Positions 1 through 9,335 are shown, counted from the stretch's first letter. The stretch is 64,000 nucleotides of DNA from Brenneria izbisi (GCF_025840185.1 NZ_JAMPJU010000008.1:62001-126000), one strand, 5' to 3'. Notes: a model not told the origin generated them from the sequence alone. Made by a program: numbers and translations.

Positions 1-1233
1 ATGGTCACGTGGCTTCATTATCTGGAGCACCTGCACGCTCAGGCCATTGAGTTGGGACTGGATCGTATCAGGCAGGTTGCCGTACATCTTCAATTATTAC
101 AGCCTGCCAGGGTGGTCTTTACCGTCGCCGGCACCAACGGCAAGGGTACGACATGCTGTACGCTGGAATCGATATTGATCGCTGCCGGACTGCGTGTCGG
201 CGTCTATAGCTCTCCGCACTTGCTGCGTTATACCGAGCGAGTGCGCATTCAGGGCGCGGAGTTACCCGAAACACGTCATTGTCAGGCGTTTGCAGATATC
301 GAAGCGGGAAGAGGGGCGGTTTCTCTTACCTATTTCGAATTTGGCACGTTGGCGGCGTTGCAACTGTTCAGGCAGGCGAATCTGGATGTGGTCATTCTGG
401 AAGTTGGCCTGGGGGGACGTCTCGATGCGACCAATATCGTGGATGCCGACGTCGCCGTTGTGACGAGTATCGCGCTCGATCATACTGACTGGCTGGGCAA
501 CGATCGTGACAGCATCGGCAGAGAAAAAGCCGGCATATTCCGCCGGAGTAAACCCGCGGTGGTGGGTGAGCCGAATATGCCGCCGTCAATCGCCGATGTC
601 GCCTATGAAACCGGGGCGGTGCTGTTGCGCCGTGGTCGGGAGTGGGATTTCTCCATCCAGCGCGACAGTTGGAGCTGGCAGAACAAACAGCGCGAACTTT
701 CAGGATTGCCAATGCCGAATGTGCCGCTGGCAAATGCGGCCACCGCGCTGACGGCGTTGAATTATTCGCCGCTCAATGTGAGCGAAGACGCCATTCGGCA
801 GGGGATGAAACAGGCGACACTGCCTGGCCGGTTCCAGATTGTGCGCGAAAAACCAATGCTGATTCTGGATGTGGCGCACAACCCGCACGCTGCCGCATAT
901 CTCGCCAGCCGTCTGGCGGCCTTGCCGAAAGCGGGGAAAATCCGCGCCGTGACGGGCATGTTGGCGGACAAGGATATTCCCGGCACGTTGAGCCATTTAC
1001 AACCGCTGGTGGATGAATGGTATTGCGCGCCGCTGGATGTCCCGCGTGGCGCTACCGTTGGGCAACTGACCGAGCATCTGCATCACAGCCAGTCGTTCTC
1101 TGATGTCGCCAGCGCCTGGCGCCAGGCGATGGCGGCATCGACGGAACAGGATATCGTCATTGTGTGCGGATCTTTTCATACGGTAGCGCAGGTGATGGAA
1201 GCGTTGGATGAGGAGAAAACCTATGGCGAGTAA
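1..1233 (+). CDS. folC: Bifunctional folylpolyglutamate synthase / dihydrofolate synthase (5' end probably cut)
   Basis: FolC adds glutamate to dihydropteroate and to reduced folates using ATP, in the cytosol. The visible 410 residues show the ATP-binding loop GTNGKGTT (44-51), the SSPHLLRYTERVRI stretch, the KAGIF motif and DVAHNPHA (from residue 290). They align with E. coli FolC (about 422 aa) from roughly its residue 13 to the end. The first ATG coincides with base 1 of the window, so the true start is probably just upstream and this Met may be internal. The stop lies 11 nt inside dedD, which indicates translational coupling in the folC-dedD-cvpA-purF cluster. Confidence 0.97.
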   Translation: MVTWLHYLEHLHAQAIELGLDRIRQVAVHLQLLQPARVVFTVAGTNGKGTTCCTLESILIAAGLRVGVYSSPHLLRYTERVRIQGAELPETRHCQAFADIEAGRGAVSLTYFEFGTLAALQLFRQANLDVVILEVGLGGRLDATNIVDADVAVVTSIALDHTDWLGNDRDSIGREKAGIFRRSKPAVVGEPNMPPSIADVAYETGAVLLRRGREWDFSIQRDSWSWQNKQRELSGLPMPNVPLANAATALTALNYSPLNVSEDAIRQGMKQATLPGRFQIVREKPMLILDVAHNPHAAAYLASRLAALPKAGKIRAVTGMLADKDIPGTLSHLQPLVDEWYCAPLDVPRGATVGQLTEHLHHSQSFSDVASAWRQAMAASTEQDIVIVCGSFHTVAQVMEALDEEKTYGE

Positions 1234-1933
1234 ATTTCAGAATCGCCTGGTAGGAACGATTATTATCGTCGCGTTGGGCGTGATTGTTTTGCCCGGCCTG
1301 CTGGATGGTGAAAAGAAACATTATGAGGATGATTTTGCCGCCATCCCGCTGATCCCCAAGCCGGGAGACAGCAATGAGATGGAGGCGTTGCCGCCGCTGA
1401 ACCAGTCATTGTTGAGCCAACCCTCGGAAGGGGCTGAGGCGGCGATGGAGGATAAATCGTTGGCGCCTGACCTTGAGGATACGGCCTCGCCCACAGAAAA
1501 CGCGCCCCCCGCCGCGAATCCGCCTGCGGGCGTGACGGCGCCGCCAGCCGTGGTTGAACGTCCGCCGGTTCAAGCCCCGGTCGCGCCCAAAGCGCCGCCG
1601 AAACCAGAGGCGAAGCCAAAGGCGGAAACCAGACCGGAACCGAAACCTGAAGCCAGAACGCAAACGCCCGCCGCAGAACAAGCGCCTGCCGGACAAGCTT
1701 ATATCGTGCAACTGGGCGCGCTGAAAAATGCGGACAAGGTGAATGAAATTGTCGCCAAACTGCGTCTCTCCGGCTATCGCGCCTATACCGTGCCCGCCAC
1801 GCCGGTTGCGGGGCAGATTACCCGTATTTATGTCGGCCCTGATGCGTCCAGACAGAAGTTGCAGGCATCATTGGGCGAGCTACAACGGCTGAGCGGATTG
1901 AGCGGTCAGGTGAGGTCGCATAGCGTGCGTTAA
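1223..1933 (+). CDS. dedD: Cell division protein DedD, SPOR domain
   Basis: A 236-aa inner-membrane protein that localises to the septal ring. The N-terminus MASKFQNRLVGT leads into one membrane segment (about residues 8-26). A long Pro/Lys/Glu-rich periplasmic linker follows, and then a C-terminal SPOR domain of about 78 residues (starting AYIVQLGALKNADKV) that binds septal peptidoglycan stripped of stem peptides. The start is set at 1223 because AGGAG sits at 1211-1215 and the MASKFQNRL start matches E. coli; an in-frame codon at 1208 has no such support. It overlaps folC by 11 nt. The composition of the linker is normal for the family. Confidence 0.96.
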   Translation: MASKFQNRLVGTIIIVALGVIVLPGLLDGEKKHYEDDFAAIPLIPKPGDSNEMEALPPLNQSLLSQPSEGAEAAMEDKSLAPDLEDTASPTENAPPAANPPAGVTAPPAVVERPPVQAPVAPKAPPKPEAKPKAETRPEPKPEARTQTPAAEQAPAGQAYIVQLGALKNADKVNEIVAKLRLSGYRAYTVPATPVAGQITRIYVGPDASRQKLQASLGELQRLSGLSGQVRSHSVR

Positions 1934-1984
1934 GGCGTTGCGCCAGTGTTTATCAGCTATTGATAAAATCGGCGGAAATACGCT

Positions 1985-2000
1985 ACGCAAACGTTTTCTT
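1985..2000. promoter_or_regulatory. PurR operator upstream of cvpA-purF
   Basis: ACGCAAACGTTTTCTT is a full match to the enterobacterial PurR consensus ACGCAAACGTTTTCNT. It lies 75-90 nt upstream of cvpA, as in E. coli, where PurR bound to hypoxanthine or guanine represses the cvpA-purF operon. The position relative to the candidate -10 downstream suggests that it overlaps the -35 region. Confidence 0.93.
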
Positions 2001-2007
2001 TTTCTGT

Positions 2008-2013
2008 TAGAAT
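2008..2013 (+). promoter_or_regulatory. Candidate -10 element of the cvpA-purF promoter
   Basis: TAGAAT matches 5 of 6 positions of TATAAT and lies 8 bp after the PurR box. With a 17-bp spacer the -35 would fall inside the operator, consistent with repression by occlusion. The -35 itself is poor. The assignment is inferred from spacing only. Confidence 0.5.
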
Positions 2014-2074
2014 TCGCCGCGAACAGGATGACGTCGCGGCTTACCGGTAATCTGGTTCATTATTAGGATCGTTC

Positions 2075-2575
2075 ATGGTTTGGGTTGATTACGTCATTAT
2101 TGGCATCATCGGATTTTCGGCTCTGGTTAGCTTGATTCGGGGATTTGTTCGTGAAGCGTTGTCGCTGGTGACCTGGGGTTGCGCATTTTTTGTCGCTAGC
2201 CAGTACTATGTTTATCTCGCGATTTATTTCACCCGTTTTGATGACGAACTGGTACGTAACGGTATCGCTATTGCCATTCTGTTTATTGCGACGTTGATTG
2301 TGGGTGCTATCGTCAACTATGTGATCGGTTCACTGGTTGAACGCACTGGATTATCGGGCACCGATCGTGTACTGGGCGTTTGCTTCGGTGCGTTACGTGG
2401 TGTATTGATTGTCTCCGCACTGCTATTTTTTCTGGATACCTTTACCGGTCTTTCACAGAGTGCCGACTGGAAGCAGTCCCAGTTAATCCCGCAGTTCAGT
2501 TATATTATCAGGTGGTTTTTTGACTACCTGCAAAGCACGTCAAGTTTCTTGCCGCAGCACATAACGCTGCGGTAG
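2075..2575 (+). CDS. cvpA: Inner-membrane protein CvpA (colicin V production)
   Basis: A 166-aa polytopic membrane protein close to E. coli CvpA (162 aa). It has about four hydrophobic segments, the conserved SLIRGFVREALSLVTWG stretch near the N-terminus and a GTDRVLGVCFGALRG loop. In E. coli it is needed for colicin V export, and it has been tied to envelope stress and bile tolerance; its molecular activity is not established. It is the first gene of the PurR-controlled cvpA-purF unit, 21 nt before purF. Confidence 0.95.
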   Translation: MVWVDYVIIGIIGFSALVSLIRGFVREALSLVTWGCAFFVASQYYVYLAIYFTRFDDELVRNGIAIAILFIATLIVGAIVNYVIGSLVERTGLSGTDRVLGVCFGALRGVLIVSALLFFLDTFTGLSQSADWKQSQLIPQFSYIIRWFFDYLQSTSSFLPQHITLR

Positions 2576-2596
2576 CGCTGATGAGGAAAAGACACC

Positions 2597-4114
2597 ATGT
2601 GCGGTATTGTCGGTATCGCCGGTTTTACGCCGGTCAACCAGTCGATTTATGACGCGTTAACGGTGTTGCAACACCGTGGGCAGGATGCAGCAGGCATTGT
2701 CACCATTAATGACTTAAATTGTTTCCGCCTGCGTAAGGCCAATGGCCTGGTGAAGGATGTGTTTGAAGCCAGACATATGCAACGTTTACAAGGCAATATG
2801 GGTATTGGTCATGTGCGTTATCCCACCGCAGGCAGTTCCAGCGCATCGGAAGCGCAACCTTTTTACGTTAACTCGCCGTTCGGGATCACTCTGGCGCATA
2901 ACGGCAACCTGACTAACGCGCACGAACTGCGTAAAAAGCTGTTCGAACAGGAGCGTCGTCATGTCAACACCACCTCTGATTCCGAAATTCTGTTAAACAT
3001 TTTTGCCAGAGAGCTTGATCGTTTTCAGCACTATCCGCTGGAAGCGGATAATATTTTTGCGGCAGTTGCTGCGACGCACCAGCAAATTCGCGGTGCTTAT
3101 GCTTGCGTCAGCATGATTATCGGTCACGGAATGGTTGCTTTCCGCGATCCGAATGGCATCCGTCCGCTGGTGATCGGTAAACGCGATCTGGAAGATGGAC
3201 GCAGTGAATATATGGTCGCTTCGGAAAGCGTCGCACTGGATACGCTGGGTTTTGAATTTCTGCGTGATGTAGCGCCGGGAGAGGCGATTTATATCACGGA
3301 GAAAGGCCAGTTGTTTACCCGCCAGTGTGCTGAAAATCCGAAAAGCAATCCGTGTCTGTTCGAGTATGTTTACTTCGCGCGCCCGGATTCTTTCATCGAC
3401 AAAATTTCCGTATATAGCGCTAGGGTACGGATGGGGCAGAAGCTCGGTGAAAAGATTGCACGTCAATGGGAAGATTTGGATATCGATGTGGTTATCCCCA
3501 TCCCTGAAACGTCCTGTGATATCGCGCTGGAAATCGCGCGCATCATTAACAAGCCGTATCGCCAGGGCTTTGTGAAGAATCGTTATGTTGGTCGCACGTT
3601 TATCATGCCGGGCCAGCAGGCGCGTCGTAAATCGGTGCGCCGTAAGCTGAACGCTAACCGTGCGGAATTCCGCGATAAGAATGTGTTGCTGGTTGATGAC
3701 TCCATCGTGCGTGGCACCACATCCGAACAGATCGTGGAAATGGCCCGCGAAGCGGGCGCCAGACGTGTGTATCTGGCTTCCGCGGCGCCGGAAATCCGTT
3801 TCCCTAACGTCTATGGTATCGATATGCCAAGCGTTAATGAGTTAATCGCCCACGGTCGCGAAGTGGAAGAGATTCGCCAACTTATCGGCGCCGATGCGTT
3901 GATTTTCCAGGATCTGGACGATTTGATCGCCGCGGCGCGTGAAGATAATCCCGACATCACCCAGTTTGAATGTTCTGTCTTCAATGGCATCTACGTGACC
4001 AAGGATGTCGATCAGGGTTACCTCGATTATCTGGAAATGTTGCGTAATGATGATGCCAAAGCATTACGTGGTCAGAGCGAAGTCGAGGATCTGGAATTAC
4101 ACAACGAAGGCTGA
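2597..4114 (+). CDS. purF: Amidophosphoribosyltransferase
   Basis: PurF makes 5-phosphoribosylamine from PRPP and glutamine, the committed step of purine synthesis. At 505 aa it has the same length as E. coli PurF. The start MCGIVGIAG exposes the catalytic Cys2 of the class II glutamine amidotransferase domain (about residues 2-235) after Met removal. The C-terminal phosphoribosyltransferase domain carries the PRPP loop [14 protein letters not shown]. The ribosome site GAGGA lies at 2583-2587. It is repressed through the upstream PurR box and feedback-inhibited by AMP and GMP in known homologues. No unusual residues were noticed. Confidence 0.98.
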   Translation: MCGIVGIAGFTPVNQSIYDALTVLQHRGQDAAGIVTINDLNCFRLRKANGLVKDVFEARHMQRLQGNMGIGHVRYPTAGSSSASEAQPFYVNSPFGITLAHNGNLTNAHELRKKLFEQERRHVNTTSDSEILLNIFARELDRFQHYPLEADNIFAAVAATHQQIRGAYACVSMIIGHGMVAFRDPNGIRPLVIGKRDLEDGRSEYMVASESVALDTLGFEFLRDVAPGEAIYITEKGQLFTRQCAENPKSNPCLFEYVYFARPDSFIDKISVYSARVRMGQKLGEKIARQWEDLDIDVVIPIPETSCDIALEIARIINKPYRQGFVKNRYVGRTFIMPGQQARRKSVRRKLNANRAEFRDKNVLLVDDSIVRGTTSEQIVEMAREAGARRVYLASAAPEIRFPNVYGIDMPSVNELIAHGREVEEIRQLIGADALIFQDLDDLIAAAREDNPDITQFECSVFNGIYVTKDVDQGYLDYLEMLRNDDAKALRGQSEVEDLELHNEG

Positions 4115-4193
4115 GCGCTATACTCCATCGATATCGGGATGTGCGGGAAGCCAACGCGTCCGCCGCTTGAAAGATGCTGGGGATAACGAGATG

Positions 4194-4227
4194 AGAAAGG
4201 GAGCACGCTGCGGCGTACTCCCTTTCT
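4194..4227 (+). terminator. Hairpin downstream of purF, possible terminator
   Basis: AGAAAGGGAG at 4194-4203 pairs perfectly with CTCCCTTTCT at 4218-4227. An inner ACGC/GCGT pairing extends the stem after one mismatch. The following bases are pyrimidine-rich but lack a clean T run, so termination may be partial. It lies 80 nt after the purF stop and about 110 nt before ubiX. Confidence 0.5.
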
Positions 4228-4336
4228 GCGTTTACCGGTTTCTTGTTCTTGCTTATCATTGATCATTACGGCAAAGTCAGCGCAAATCACTTATTCGTAT
4301 CGGTGCATCACCAGCGATCAGCCAGAGGCAGTTTTG

Positions 4337-4906
4337 ATGAAGCGACTCATTATAGGTATTTCCGGCGCCAGCGGTGTGCTTTATGGCATCCGCTTGTTGC
4401 AGGTTTTGCAGACCGTGGCGGAAATAGAGACTCACCTTATCATGAGCAATGCCGCCCGGCAGACGCTTTCCCTGGAGTCTGATGTCAGTCTGCGCGAAGT
4501 GCAGGCGCTGGCGGATGTGGTACATGACACCCGCGATATCGCCGCCAACATCTCTTCCGGTTCATTTAAAACCGATGGCATGGTCATATTGCCTTGTTCG
4601 ATAAAAACGCTGTCAGGCATTGCACACAGCTACAGTGATAACTTGCTGACGCGCGCGGCGGATGTGGTGCTAAAAGAGCGTCGCCCGCTGGTGCTTTGCG
4701 TGCGTGAAACGCCATTGCATCTGGGGCATTTACGGATGATGACGACGGCTGTTGAGCTTGGGGCGATTATCATGCCGCCAGTGCCTGCTTTTTATCATCG
4801 CCCACAAAGTGTGCAGGATATTATCGATCAAACCGTCAACCGCGTGCTTGATCAGTTTGATATCGAACTGCCGCAAGATCTGTTTACCCGCTGGCAAGGC
4901 TCGTAA
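4337..4906 (+). CDS. ubiX: Flavin prenyltransferase UbiX
   Basis: UbiX joins a dimethylallyl group to FMN, giving the prenyl-FMN cofactor that UbiD uses to decarboxylate the ubiquinone precursor. The 189-aa product starts MKRLIIGISGASG, the flavin-binding loop, and keeps the SSGSFKTDGM and CVRETPLHLGHLR motifs. The start at 4337 matches E. coli and has AGAGGCAG at 4324-4331; an ATG at 4259 in the same frame would add 26 unrelated residues. It is probably expressed separately from purF, given the hairpin between them. Confidence 0.96.
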   Translation: MKRLIIGISGASGVLYGIRLLQVLQTVAEIETHLIMSNAARQTLSLESDVSLREVQALADVVHDTRDIAANISSGSFKTDGMVILPCSIKTLSGIAHSYSDNLLTRAADVVLKERRPLVLCVRETPLHLGHLRMMTTAVELGAIIMPPVPAFYHRPQSVQDIIDQTVNRVLDQFDIELPQDLFTRWQGS

Positions 4907-4946
4907 TGACCAAAGGCTTTTCTGTCTGCAATAAATCAGATTCAAT

Positions 4947-4969
4947 GCTCACTTGTGGGGCTTTTTTTT
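4947..4969 (+). terminator. Probable intrinsic terminator of ubiX
   Basis: A short imperfect stem (GCTCAC pairing with GTGGGGC, one bulge, TT loop) is followed by CTTTTTTTT ending at 4969. It lies 40 nt after the ubiX stop on the coding strand. Confidence 0.6.
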
Positions 4970-4995
4970 AACATTGCCCCATTATCGCACACGAA

Positions 4996-5012
4996 AGCGC
5001 TTTTATAGTGCG
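4996..5012. promoter_or_regulatory. Possible NtrC-type enhancer site
   Basis: AGCGCTTTTATAGTGCG resembles the NtrC dyad seen at glnA (AGCACN7GTGCA type), with about 11 of 17 positions matching one known site. It lies about 155 bp upstream of the sigma-54 promoter at 5152, a normal enhancer distance. The match is weak and is given only because a sigma-54 promoter needs an activator. Confidence 0.3.
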
Positions 5013-5151
5013 TGATGGTGATTGCCATTACGCCAACCGCCTTCGCGCATGCCCTGGCACTATAAATAGAAAGTAATAAAATCAATTAAATAGATTGCTT
5101 TTAATAAAAGTGGTTGCCTTTGGTTTTGTTCGTCTCGTTGCATTATAAACA

Positions 5152-5167
5152 TGGCATGAAAACTGCT
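5152..5167 (+). promoter_or_regulatory. Sigma-54 promoter upstream of hisJ
   Basis: TGGCATGAAAACTGCT has the invariant GG and GC exactly 10 nt apart and matches the TGGCAC-N5-TTGCW consensus at all but two specified positions. The predicted start site is near 5178, about 105 nt before the hisJ ATG. In Salmonella and E. coli the neighbouring binding-protein gene argT is controlled by nitrogen through NtrC and sigma-54, so the same control is inferred here. The rest of the 4970-5282 spacer is A+T-rich with no gene seen. Confidence 0.7.
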
Positions 5168-5282
5168 ATGTTTCGTAACGACACATAAACAGCAATCCCG
5201 TCATTCATTTTTACATCGATAAAAACCGTTAATTAACGATGACTGACTTTTGACCTCAATCACTTATGGTAAGGGTAGCAAT

Positions 5283-6062
5283 ATGAAAAAACTGGTGAAA
5301 ATTCTGCCGTTGGCATTCATTCTTGCCGCAGGCAGCGCGATGGCCGCCATTCCTAAAAATATTAAAATTGGTACTGATCCGACTTACGCACCTTTCGAAT
5401 CTAAAAACGCCAGCGGCGAACTGGTTGGTTTTGATATCGATCTCGCCAAAGAATTATGTAAGCGTATTGAAGCCAACTGCACGTTTGTCGAGAGTGATTT
5501 TGATGCGTTGATCCCGTCCCTGAAAGCCAAAAAAATAGATGCCATTATTTCCTCACTTTCCATTACCGAAAAACGTCAGCAGGAAATTGCGTTCACTGAG
5601 AAATTGTATGCTGCTAATTCGCGTCTGATTGCTAAAAAAGGCGCGAACATTGAACCTAGCGTGGCGTCTTTAGGCGGCAAACGTGTTGGGGTATTGCAGG
5701 GAACGACGCAGGAATCCTTCGCGAATGCGCTCTGGCAGCCAAAAGGCGTTGAAGTCGTCGCTTATCAGAATCAGGAACTGGTCTATGCCGATTTAACGGC
5801 TGGCCGTATCGACGCGGCATTTCAGGATGAAGTGGCGGGCAGCGAAGGTTTCCTGAAACAAGACGCGGGTAAAGACTATGAATTTGCAGGCCCGGCGGTT
5901 AAAGACGACAAATTCTTTGGCGTAGGCACCGGCATGGGGTTGCGTAAAGCGGACACCGAACTGAAAGCCGCGCTGGACAAAGCGTTTGAAGAAATGCGCA
6001 AAGACGGCACCTACGATACCTTTGCGAAAAAATACTTCGACTTTGATGTTTACGGCGGCTAA
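5283..6062 (+). CDS. hisJ: Periplasmic histidine/lysine/arginine/ornithine-binding protein
   Basis: This is the substrate-binding subunit of the HisQMP importer. The 259-aa precursor has a Sec signal peptide ([10 protein letters not shown]..., cleavage likely after residue 21, AMA|AI). The mature solute-binding fold includes [38 protein letters not shown] and the C-terminal [11 protein letters not shown] that favours HisJ over ArgT. E. coli carries two paralogues here (argT and hisJ); this window has one, with features of both (for example ESDFDALIP resembles ArgT). The start at 5283 gives a proper signal peptide; an upstream codon at 5250 would not. Confidence 0.9.
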   Translation: MKKLVKILPLAFILAAGSAMAAIPKNIKIGTDPTYAPFESKNASGELVGFDIDLAKELCKRIEANCTFVESDFDALIPSLKAKKIDAIISSLSITEKRQQEIAFTEKLYAANSRLIAKKGANIEPSVASLGGKRVGVLQGTTQESFANALWQPKGVEVVAYQNQELVYADLTAGRIDAAFQDEVAGSEGFLKQDAGKDYEFAGPAVKDDKFFGVGTGMGLRKADTELKAALDKAFEEMRKDGTYDTFAKKYFDFDVYGG

Positions 6063-6083
6063 CCACCTCTGCATTGTCTGAAT

Positions 6084-6113
6084 TCGGGGATGAGGCTTGT
6101 CGCTTCACCCCGA
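6084..6113 (+). other. Intercistronic hairpin between hisJ and hisQ
   Basis: TCGGGG at 6084-6089 pairs with CCCCGA at 6108-6113. Inside, TGAGGC pairs with GCTTCA after one bulged A, and TGTTTTTG follows. It may end part of the transcripts or protect the 3' end of hisJ mRNA, so that the binding protein is made in excess over the membrane subunits. In Salmonella the same intergenic space holds a REP element with an effect of that kind; this sequence is not a canonical REP. Confidence 0.6.
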
Positions 6114-6179
6114 TGTTTTTGTCTGGTCATCATATGTGATGTCATCAACCTCTCTTTTTACTCTGAACGGAAATGATTA

Positions 6180-6869
6180 ATGCTTTATGGCTATTCCCAA
6201 CTCATTCTGGATGGCGCCGTCATCACGCTGGAACTGGCGATTAGCTCACTGCTACTGGCATTGATCATCGGATTGATTGGCGCGGGGGCTAAGCTCTCCG
6301 CCAGCCGATTGTTATCAGGCTGTTTCTCCTGCTATACCACGCTGATCCGCGGCGTACCGGATCTGGTGCTGATGCTGTTGATTTTCTATGGATTACAGAT
6401 CACCCTCAACAGCCTCACCGAGGCGGTGGGCATCAGCCAGATCGATATCGATCCGATGACGGCGGGGATTATTACCCTGGGATTCATCTACGGCGCGTAT
6501 TTCACGGAAACGTTCCGTGGCGCTTTTCTGGCGGTGCCGCCTGGACAGATTGAAGCTGCCGTGGCTTTCGGTTTTTCACCGATGAAAGTGTTTCGCCGGA
6601 TCATGTTTCCGGCCATGATGCGTTTTGCCTTGCCGGGGATCGGCAACAACTGGCAGGTTATTTTAAAGGCGACGGCGCTGGTGTCGTTACTGGGGCTGAA
6701 TGACGTTATCAAGGCGACGCAACTGGCGGGTAAGGGCGCGCATGAACCCTTTTACTTTGCCATCGTCGCCGCCGCGCTGTACCTGATTTTTACCACTATA
6801 TCCAACGGCGTCTTGTGGTGGTTGGAAAGACACTACTCGCAGGGAGTCAAAAAAGTAAACTATGAGTGA
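6180..6869 (+). CDS. hisQ: Histidine/basic amino acid ABC transporter permease HisQ
   Basis: One of two membrane subunits that form the translocation path of the HisJQMP importer. At 229 aa it has about five membrane segments and the binding-protein-dependent permease EAA-type loop (GQIEAAVAFGFSPMKVFRRIMFP) that docks on HisP. It aligns with E. coli HisQ (228 aa) over its whole length, starting MLYGYSQLILDGA. GAACGGA at 6165-6171 serves as ribosome site. The 3' end overlaps hisM by 8 nt, so the two permeases are translationally coupled. Confidence 0.96.
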   Translation: MLYGYSQLILDGAVITLELAISSLLLALIIGLIGAGAKLSASRLLSGCFSCYTTLIRGVPDLVLMLLIFYGLQITLNSLTEAVGISQIDIDPMTAGIITLGFIYGAYFTETFRGAFLAVPPGQIEAAVAFGFSPMKVFRRIMFPAMMRFALPGIGNNWQVILKATALVSLLGLNDVIKATQLAGKGAHEPFYFAIVAAALYLIFTTISNGVLWWLERHYSQGVKKVNYE

Positions 6870-7578
6870 GATCCTACAACAATACTGGCAGCCGCTGCTG
6901 TGGAGCAACGGTTACCGCATGACCGGGTTGGCGATGACGTTATGGCTGCTGATTTCCTCGGTGACGATCGGCGGTATTCTGGCGTTGCCATTGGCGGTGG
7001 CGCGTGTGTCGCCGCGACGACGATTCCGCTTGCCTGTCTGGTTGTTTACCTATGTTTTTCGCGGTACACCGCTCTATGTTCAACTGTTGGTTTTTTATTC
7101 CGGTGTTTATAGCCTGGAAATTGTGCGTGGTACTGACCTGTTAAACGCGTTTTTCCGCAGCGGGCTGAATTGCGCGATCTTGGCGCTGGCGTTGAACACC
7201 TGTGCGTATACCACCGAGATTTTCGCCGGTGCGATTCGCTCGGTTCCTCATGGTGAAATCGAAGCGGCCAGGGCTTACGGCTTCTCACGCTTTAAACAAT
7301 ATCGTCATATCATTTTGCCGGGCGCGCTGCGTATTGCATTGCCCGCCTACAGTAACGAAGTGATATTGATGCTGCACTCCACCGCGTTGGCGTTTACCGT
7401 CACGGTGCCGGATATTCTGAAAGTCGCCCGTGATATTAATGCTGCCACGTATCAGCCGTTTCTGGCGTTTGGTATCGCGGCGGTGATCTATCTGGTGATC
7501 TCTTTTGTGTTAATCGGGTTGTTCAAAAAAGCGGAACAGCGCTGGTTACGTCATCTTAATACCCGTCCATCCCATTAA
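6862..7578 (+). CDS. hisM: Histidine/basic amino acid ABC transporter permease HisM
   Basis: The second membrane subunit, 238 aa, the same length as E. coli HisM. It shows the conserved FRGTPLYVQLLVFYSG and NTCAYTTEIFAGAIRSV segments and the ATPase-coupling loop GEIEAARAYGFSRFKQYRHI. It pairs with HisQ and two HisP copies in the inner membrane. The start overlaps the hisQ stop by 8 nt, and hisP follows after 15 nt. Confidence 0.96.
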   Translation: MSEILQQYWQPLLWSNGYRMTGLAMTLWLLISSVTIGGILALPLAVARVSPRRRFRLPVWLFTYVFRGTPLYVQLLVFYSGVYSLEIVRGTDLLNAFFRSGLNCAILALALNTCAYTTEIFAGAIRSVPHGEIEAARAYGFSRFKQYRHIILPGALRIALPAYSNEVILMLHSTALAFTVTVPDILKVARDINAATYQPFLAFGIAAVIYLVISFVLIGLFKKAEQRWLRHLNTRPSH

Positions 7579-7593
7579 AAGCAGGAACCAAAC

Positions 7594-8367
7594 ATGTCGA
7601 ATATTAAGCTAATGGTGACGGAACTGCGTAAACGTTATGGTCAGCATGAAGTGTTGAAAGGCATTTCATTGCAGGCTAAAGCCGGGGACGTGATTTCCAT
7701 TATCGGATCATCCGGTTCCGGTAAAAGCACCTTGTTGCGCTGCATCAATTTTCTGGAAAAACCCTGCGAAGGGACGATTCACGTCAACGATCAGGAAATT
7801 CGGATGGTGCGTGACAATGATGGTCAGTTGAAAGTGTTTGATAAAAAACAACTTCAGTTGCTGCGTACTCGCCTGACCATGGTGTTTCAACACTTTAATC
7901 TGTGGAGCTTCATGACGGCGTTGGAAAACGTCATGGAAGCGCCGGTGCAGGTATTGGGGCTGAGCAAAGCGGAAGCTCGCGCACGCGCCGTTTTCTATCT
8001 GGATAAAGTGGGGATTACTGGCGCGGCGCAGGATAAATATCCGGCTGATCTGTCCGGCGGTCAGCAGCAGCGGGTATCCATTGCGCGCGCGTTGGCAATG
8101 GAGCCGGAAGTGTTGCTGTTTGATGAACCGACGTCGGCGCTCGATCCCGAACTGGTAGGTGAAGTGCTGCGGATCATGCAGCAATTAGCCGAAGAGGGAA
8201 AAACAATGGTGGTCGTGACGCACGAGATGGAGTTTGCCCGCCACGTCTCCAGCCATGTGATCTTTTTGCATCAAGGCTTGATTGAAGAGGAAGGGCCGCC
8301 TGACATGGTATTCGGCAACCCCAAAAGCCCGCGTTTGCAGCAGTTTCTGTCCGGCGCATTGAAGTAA
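7594..8367 (+). CDS. hisP: Histidine/basic amino acid ABC transporter ATP-binding protein HisP
   Basis: The ATPase that powers HisJQMP uptake, 257 aa as in E. coli. Walker A GSSGSGKS lies at residues 38-45. The signature LSGGQQQR is followed by Walker B with [13 protein letters not shown] and the switch histidine in [10 protein letters not shown]. It is the last gene of the hisJQMP unit and converges on yfcH. Confidence 0.97.
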   Translation: MSNIKLMVTELRKRYGQHEVLKGISLQAKAGDVISIIGSSGSGKSTLLRCINFLEKPCEGTIHVNDQEIRMVRDNDGQLKVFDKKQLQLLRTRLTMVFQHFNLWSFMTALENVMEAPVQVLGLSKAEARARAVFYLDKVGITGAAQDKYPADLSGGQQQRVSIARALAMEPEVLLFDEPTSALDPELVGEVLRIMQQLAEEGKTMVVVTHEMEFARHVSSHVIFLHQGLIEEEGPPDMVFGNPKSPRLQQFLSGALK

Positions 8368-8374
8368 ATGTCTG

Positions 8375-8402
8375 GCTGGCTGTCCTGCGCGAGTCAGCCA
8401 GC
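8375..8402. terminator. Hairpin between convergent hisP and yfcH
   Basis: GCTGGCTG at 8375-8382 pairs with CAGCCAGC at 8395-8402 across a 12-nt loop, spanning the end of yfcH. There is no clear T run on either strand, so it may act as a weak bidirectional terminator or an mRNA end stabiliser. Confidence 0.4.
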
Positions 8403-9314
8403 TTGCGCGGCATCCTTTGTCGTCACCACCTCTCTCAACGCCTCTTCCAGATCAAAGAAACGAAAGCCGAACCCCGCGGCTTCAAGACGCTGTGGTAATG
8501 CGCGTTGTCCGCCCAGAACCAACGTTGAGGCTTCTCCCATCAGCAGTTTGATGGCGAAAGCGGGCGCACGCAGAAAACCGGGGCGATTGAGCACGCGTGC
8601 CAGCATAGCCGCAAACTGTTCATTACGCACCGGATAGGGCGAAACCATGTTAAAGGGGCCGCTAAGTATCGGGTTATCCAGCAAATAAAGGATCCCGTTC
8701 ACCATGTCGTCAATATGAATCCACGGCATATACTGTTTCCCTGAACCCATTGGCCCGCCAAGCCCCAACCTGAAAATCGGCAGCATCCGGGACAAGGCGC
8801 CGCCCTGCGCGGAAAGCACAACGCCGGTACGCAACAGACAGACACGGGTTTTTTCACTCTCCGCGGATTGCGCCAGCGCTTCCCAGCGAGCGCACAGATG
8901 ATGGGTAAACTCATTGGCGGGCGTTTCATCTTCGGTGACCAACGCCGCGCCCTGATCGCCGTAATAGCCCACCGCGGAACCGGAAATCAACACGGAAGGC
9001 GGTTCACTGCTGGCGTTGATCAGGTTGGCGATCTGTTCGGTAATGTTCCAGCGACTCTGGCTCAGGCGCTGTTTTTGCTGTGGCGTCCACCGCTTATCGG
9101 CAATCGGCTCGCCCGCCAGATTAATTACGCCGTCGAAAGCGTTAAGTGAGGTTTTATTGTTCAGCGTGGACCAGTATTCGACCTGATCGCCCAATATCCG
9201 CCGCGCCCGGTCGGGATCGCGGGTCAGCACGGTGACATGATGAGAAAGCAGTTGTAACCGCGGGATCAGATGACGTCCGATCAGACCGGTTCCACCGGTA
9301 ATAAGTAATTGCAT
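8394..9314 (-). CDS. yfcH: TIGR01777-family NAD(P)-binding epimerase-like protein YfcH
   Basis: A 306-aa member of the atypical short-chain dehydrogenase (SDR39U1-like) group. The N-terminus [13 protein letters not shown] holds the dinucleotide-binding glycines (GGTGLIG at 7-13). Further on are [14 protein letters not shown], the [12 protein letters not shown] segment and PWIHIDDM, all typical of the family. Its substrate is not known in any bacterium to my knowledge. It lies 21 nt downstream of yfcG on the same strand, so the two are probably one operon, as in E. coli. The function beyond nucleotide binding is not inferred. Confidence 0.9.
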   Translation of the reverse strand: MQLLITGGTGLIGRHLIPRLQLLSHHVTVLTRDPDRARRILGDQVEYWSTLNNKTSLNAFDGVINLAGEPIADKRWTPQQKQRLSQSRWNITEQIANLINASSEPPSVLISGSAVGYYGDQGAALVTEDETPANEFTHHLCARWEALAQSAESEKTRVCLLRTGVVLSAQGGALSRMLPIFRLGLGGPMGSGKQYMPWIHIDDMVNGILYLLDNPILSGPFNMVSPYPVRNEQFAAMLARVLNRPGFLRAPAFAIKLLMGEASTLVLGGQRALPQRLEAAGFGFRFFDLEEALREVVTTKDAAQAG

Positions 9315-9335
9315 ATCTGGCCTCGCTTTATTTTT

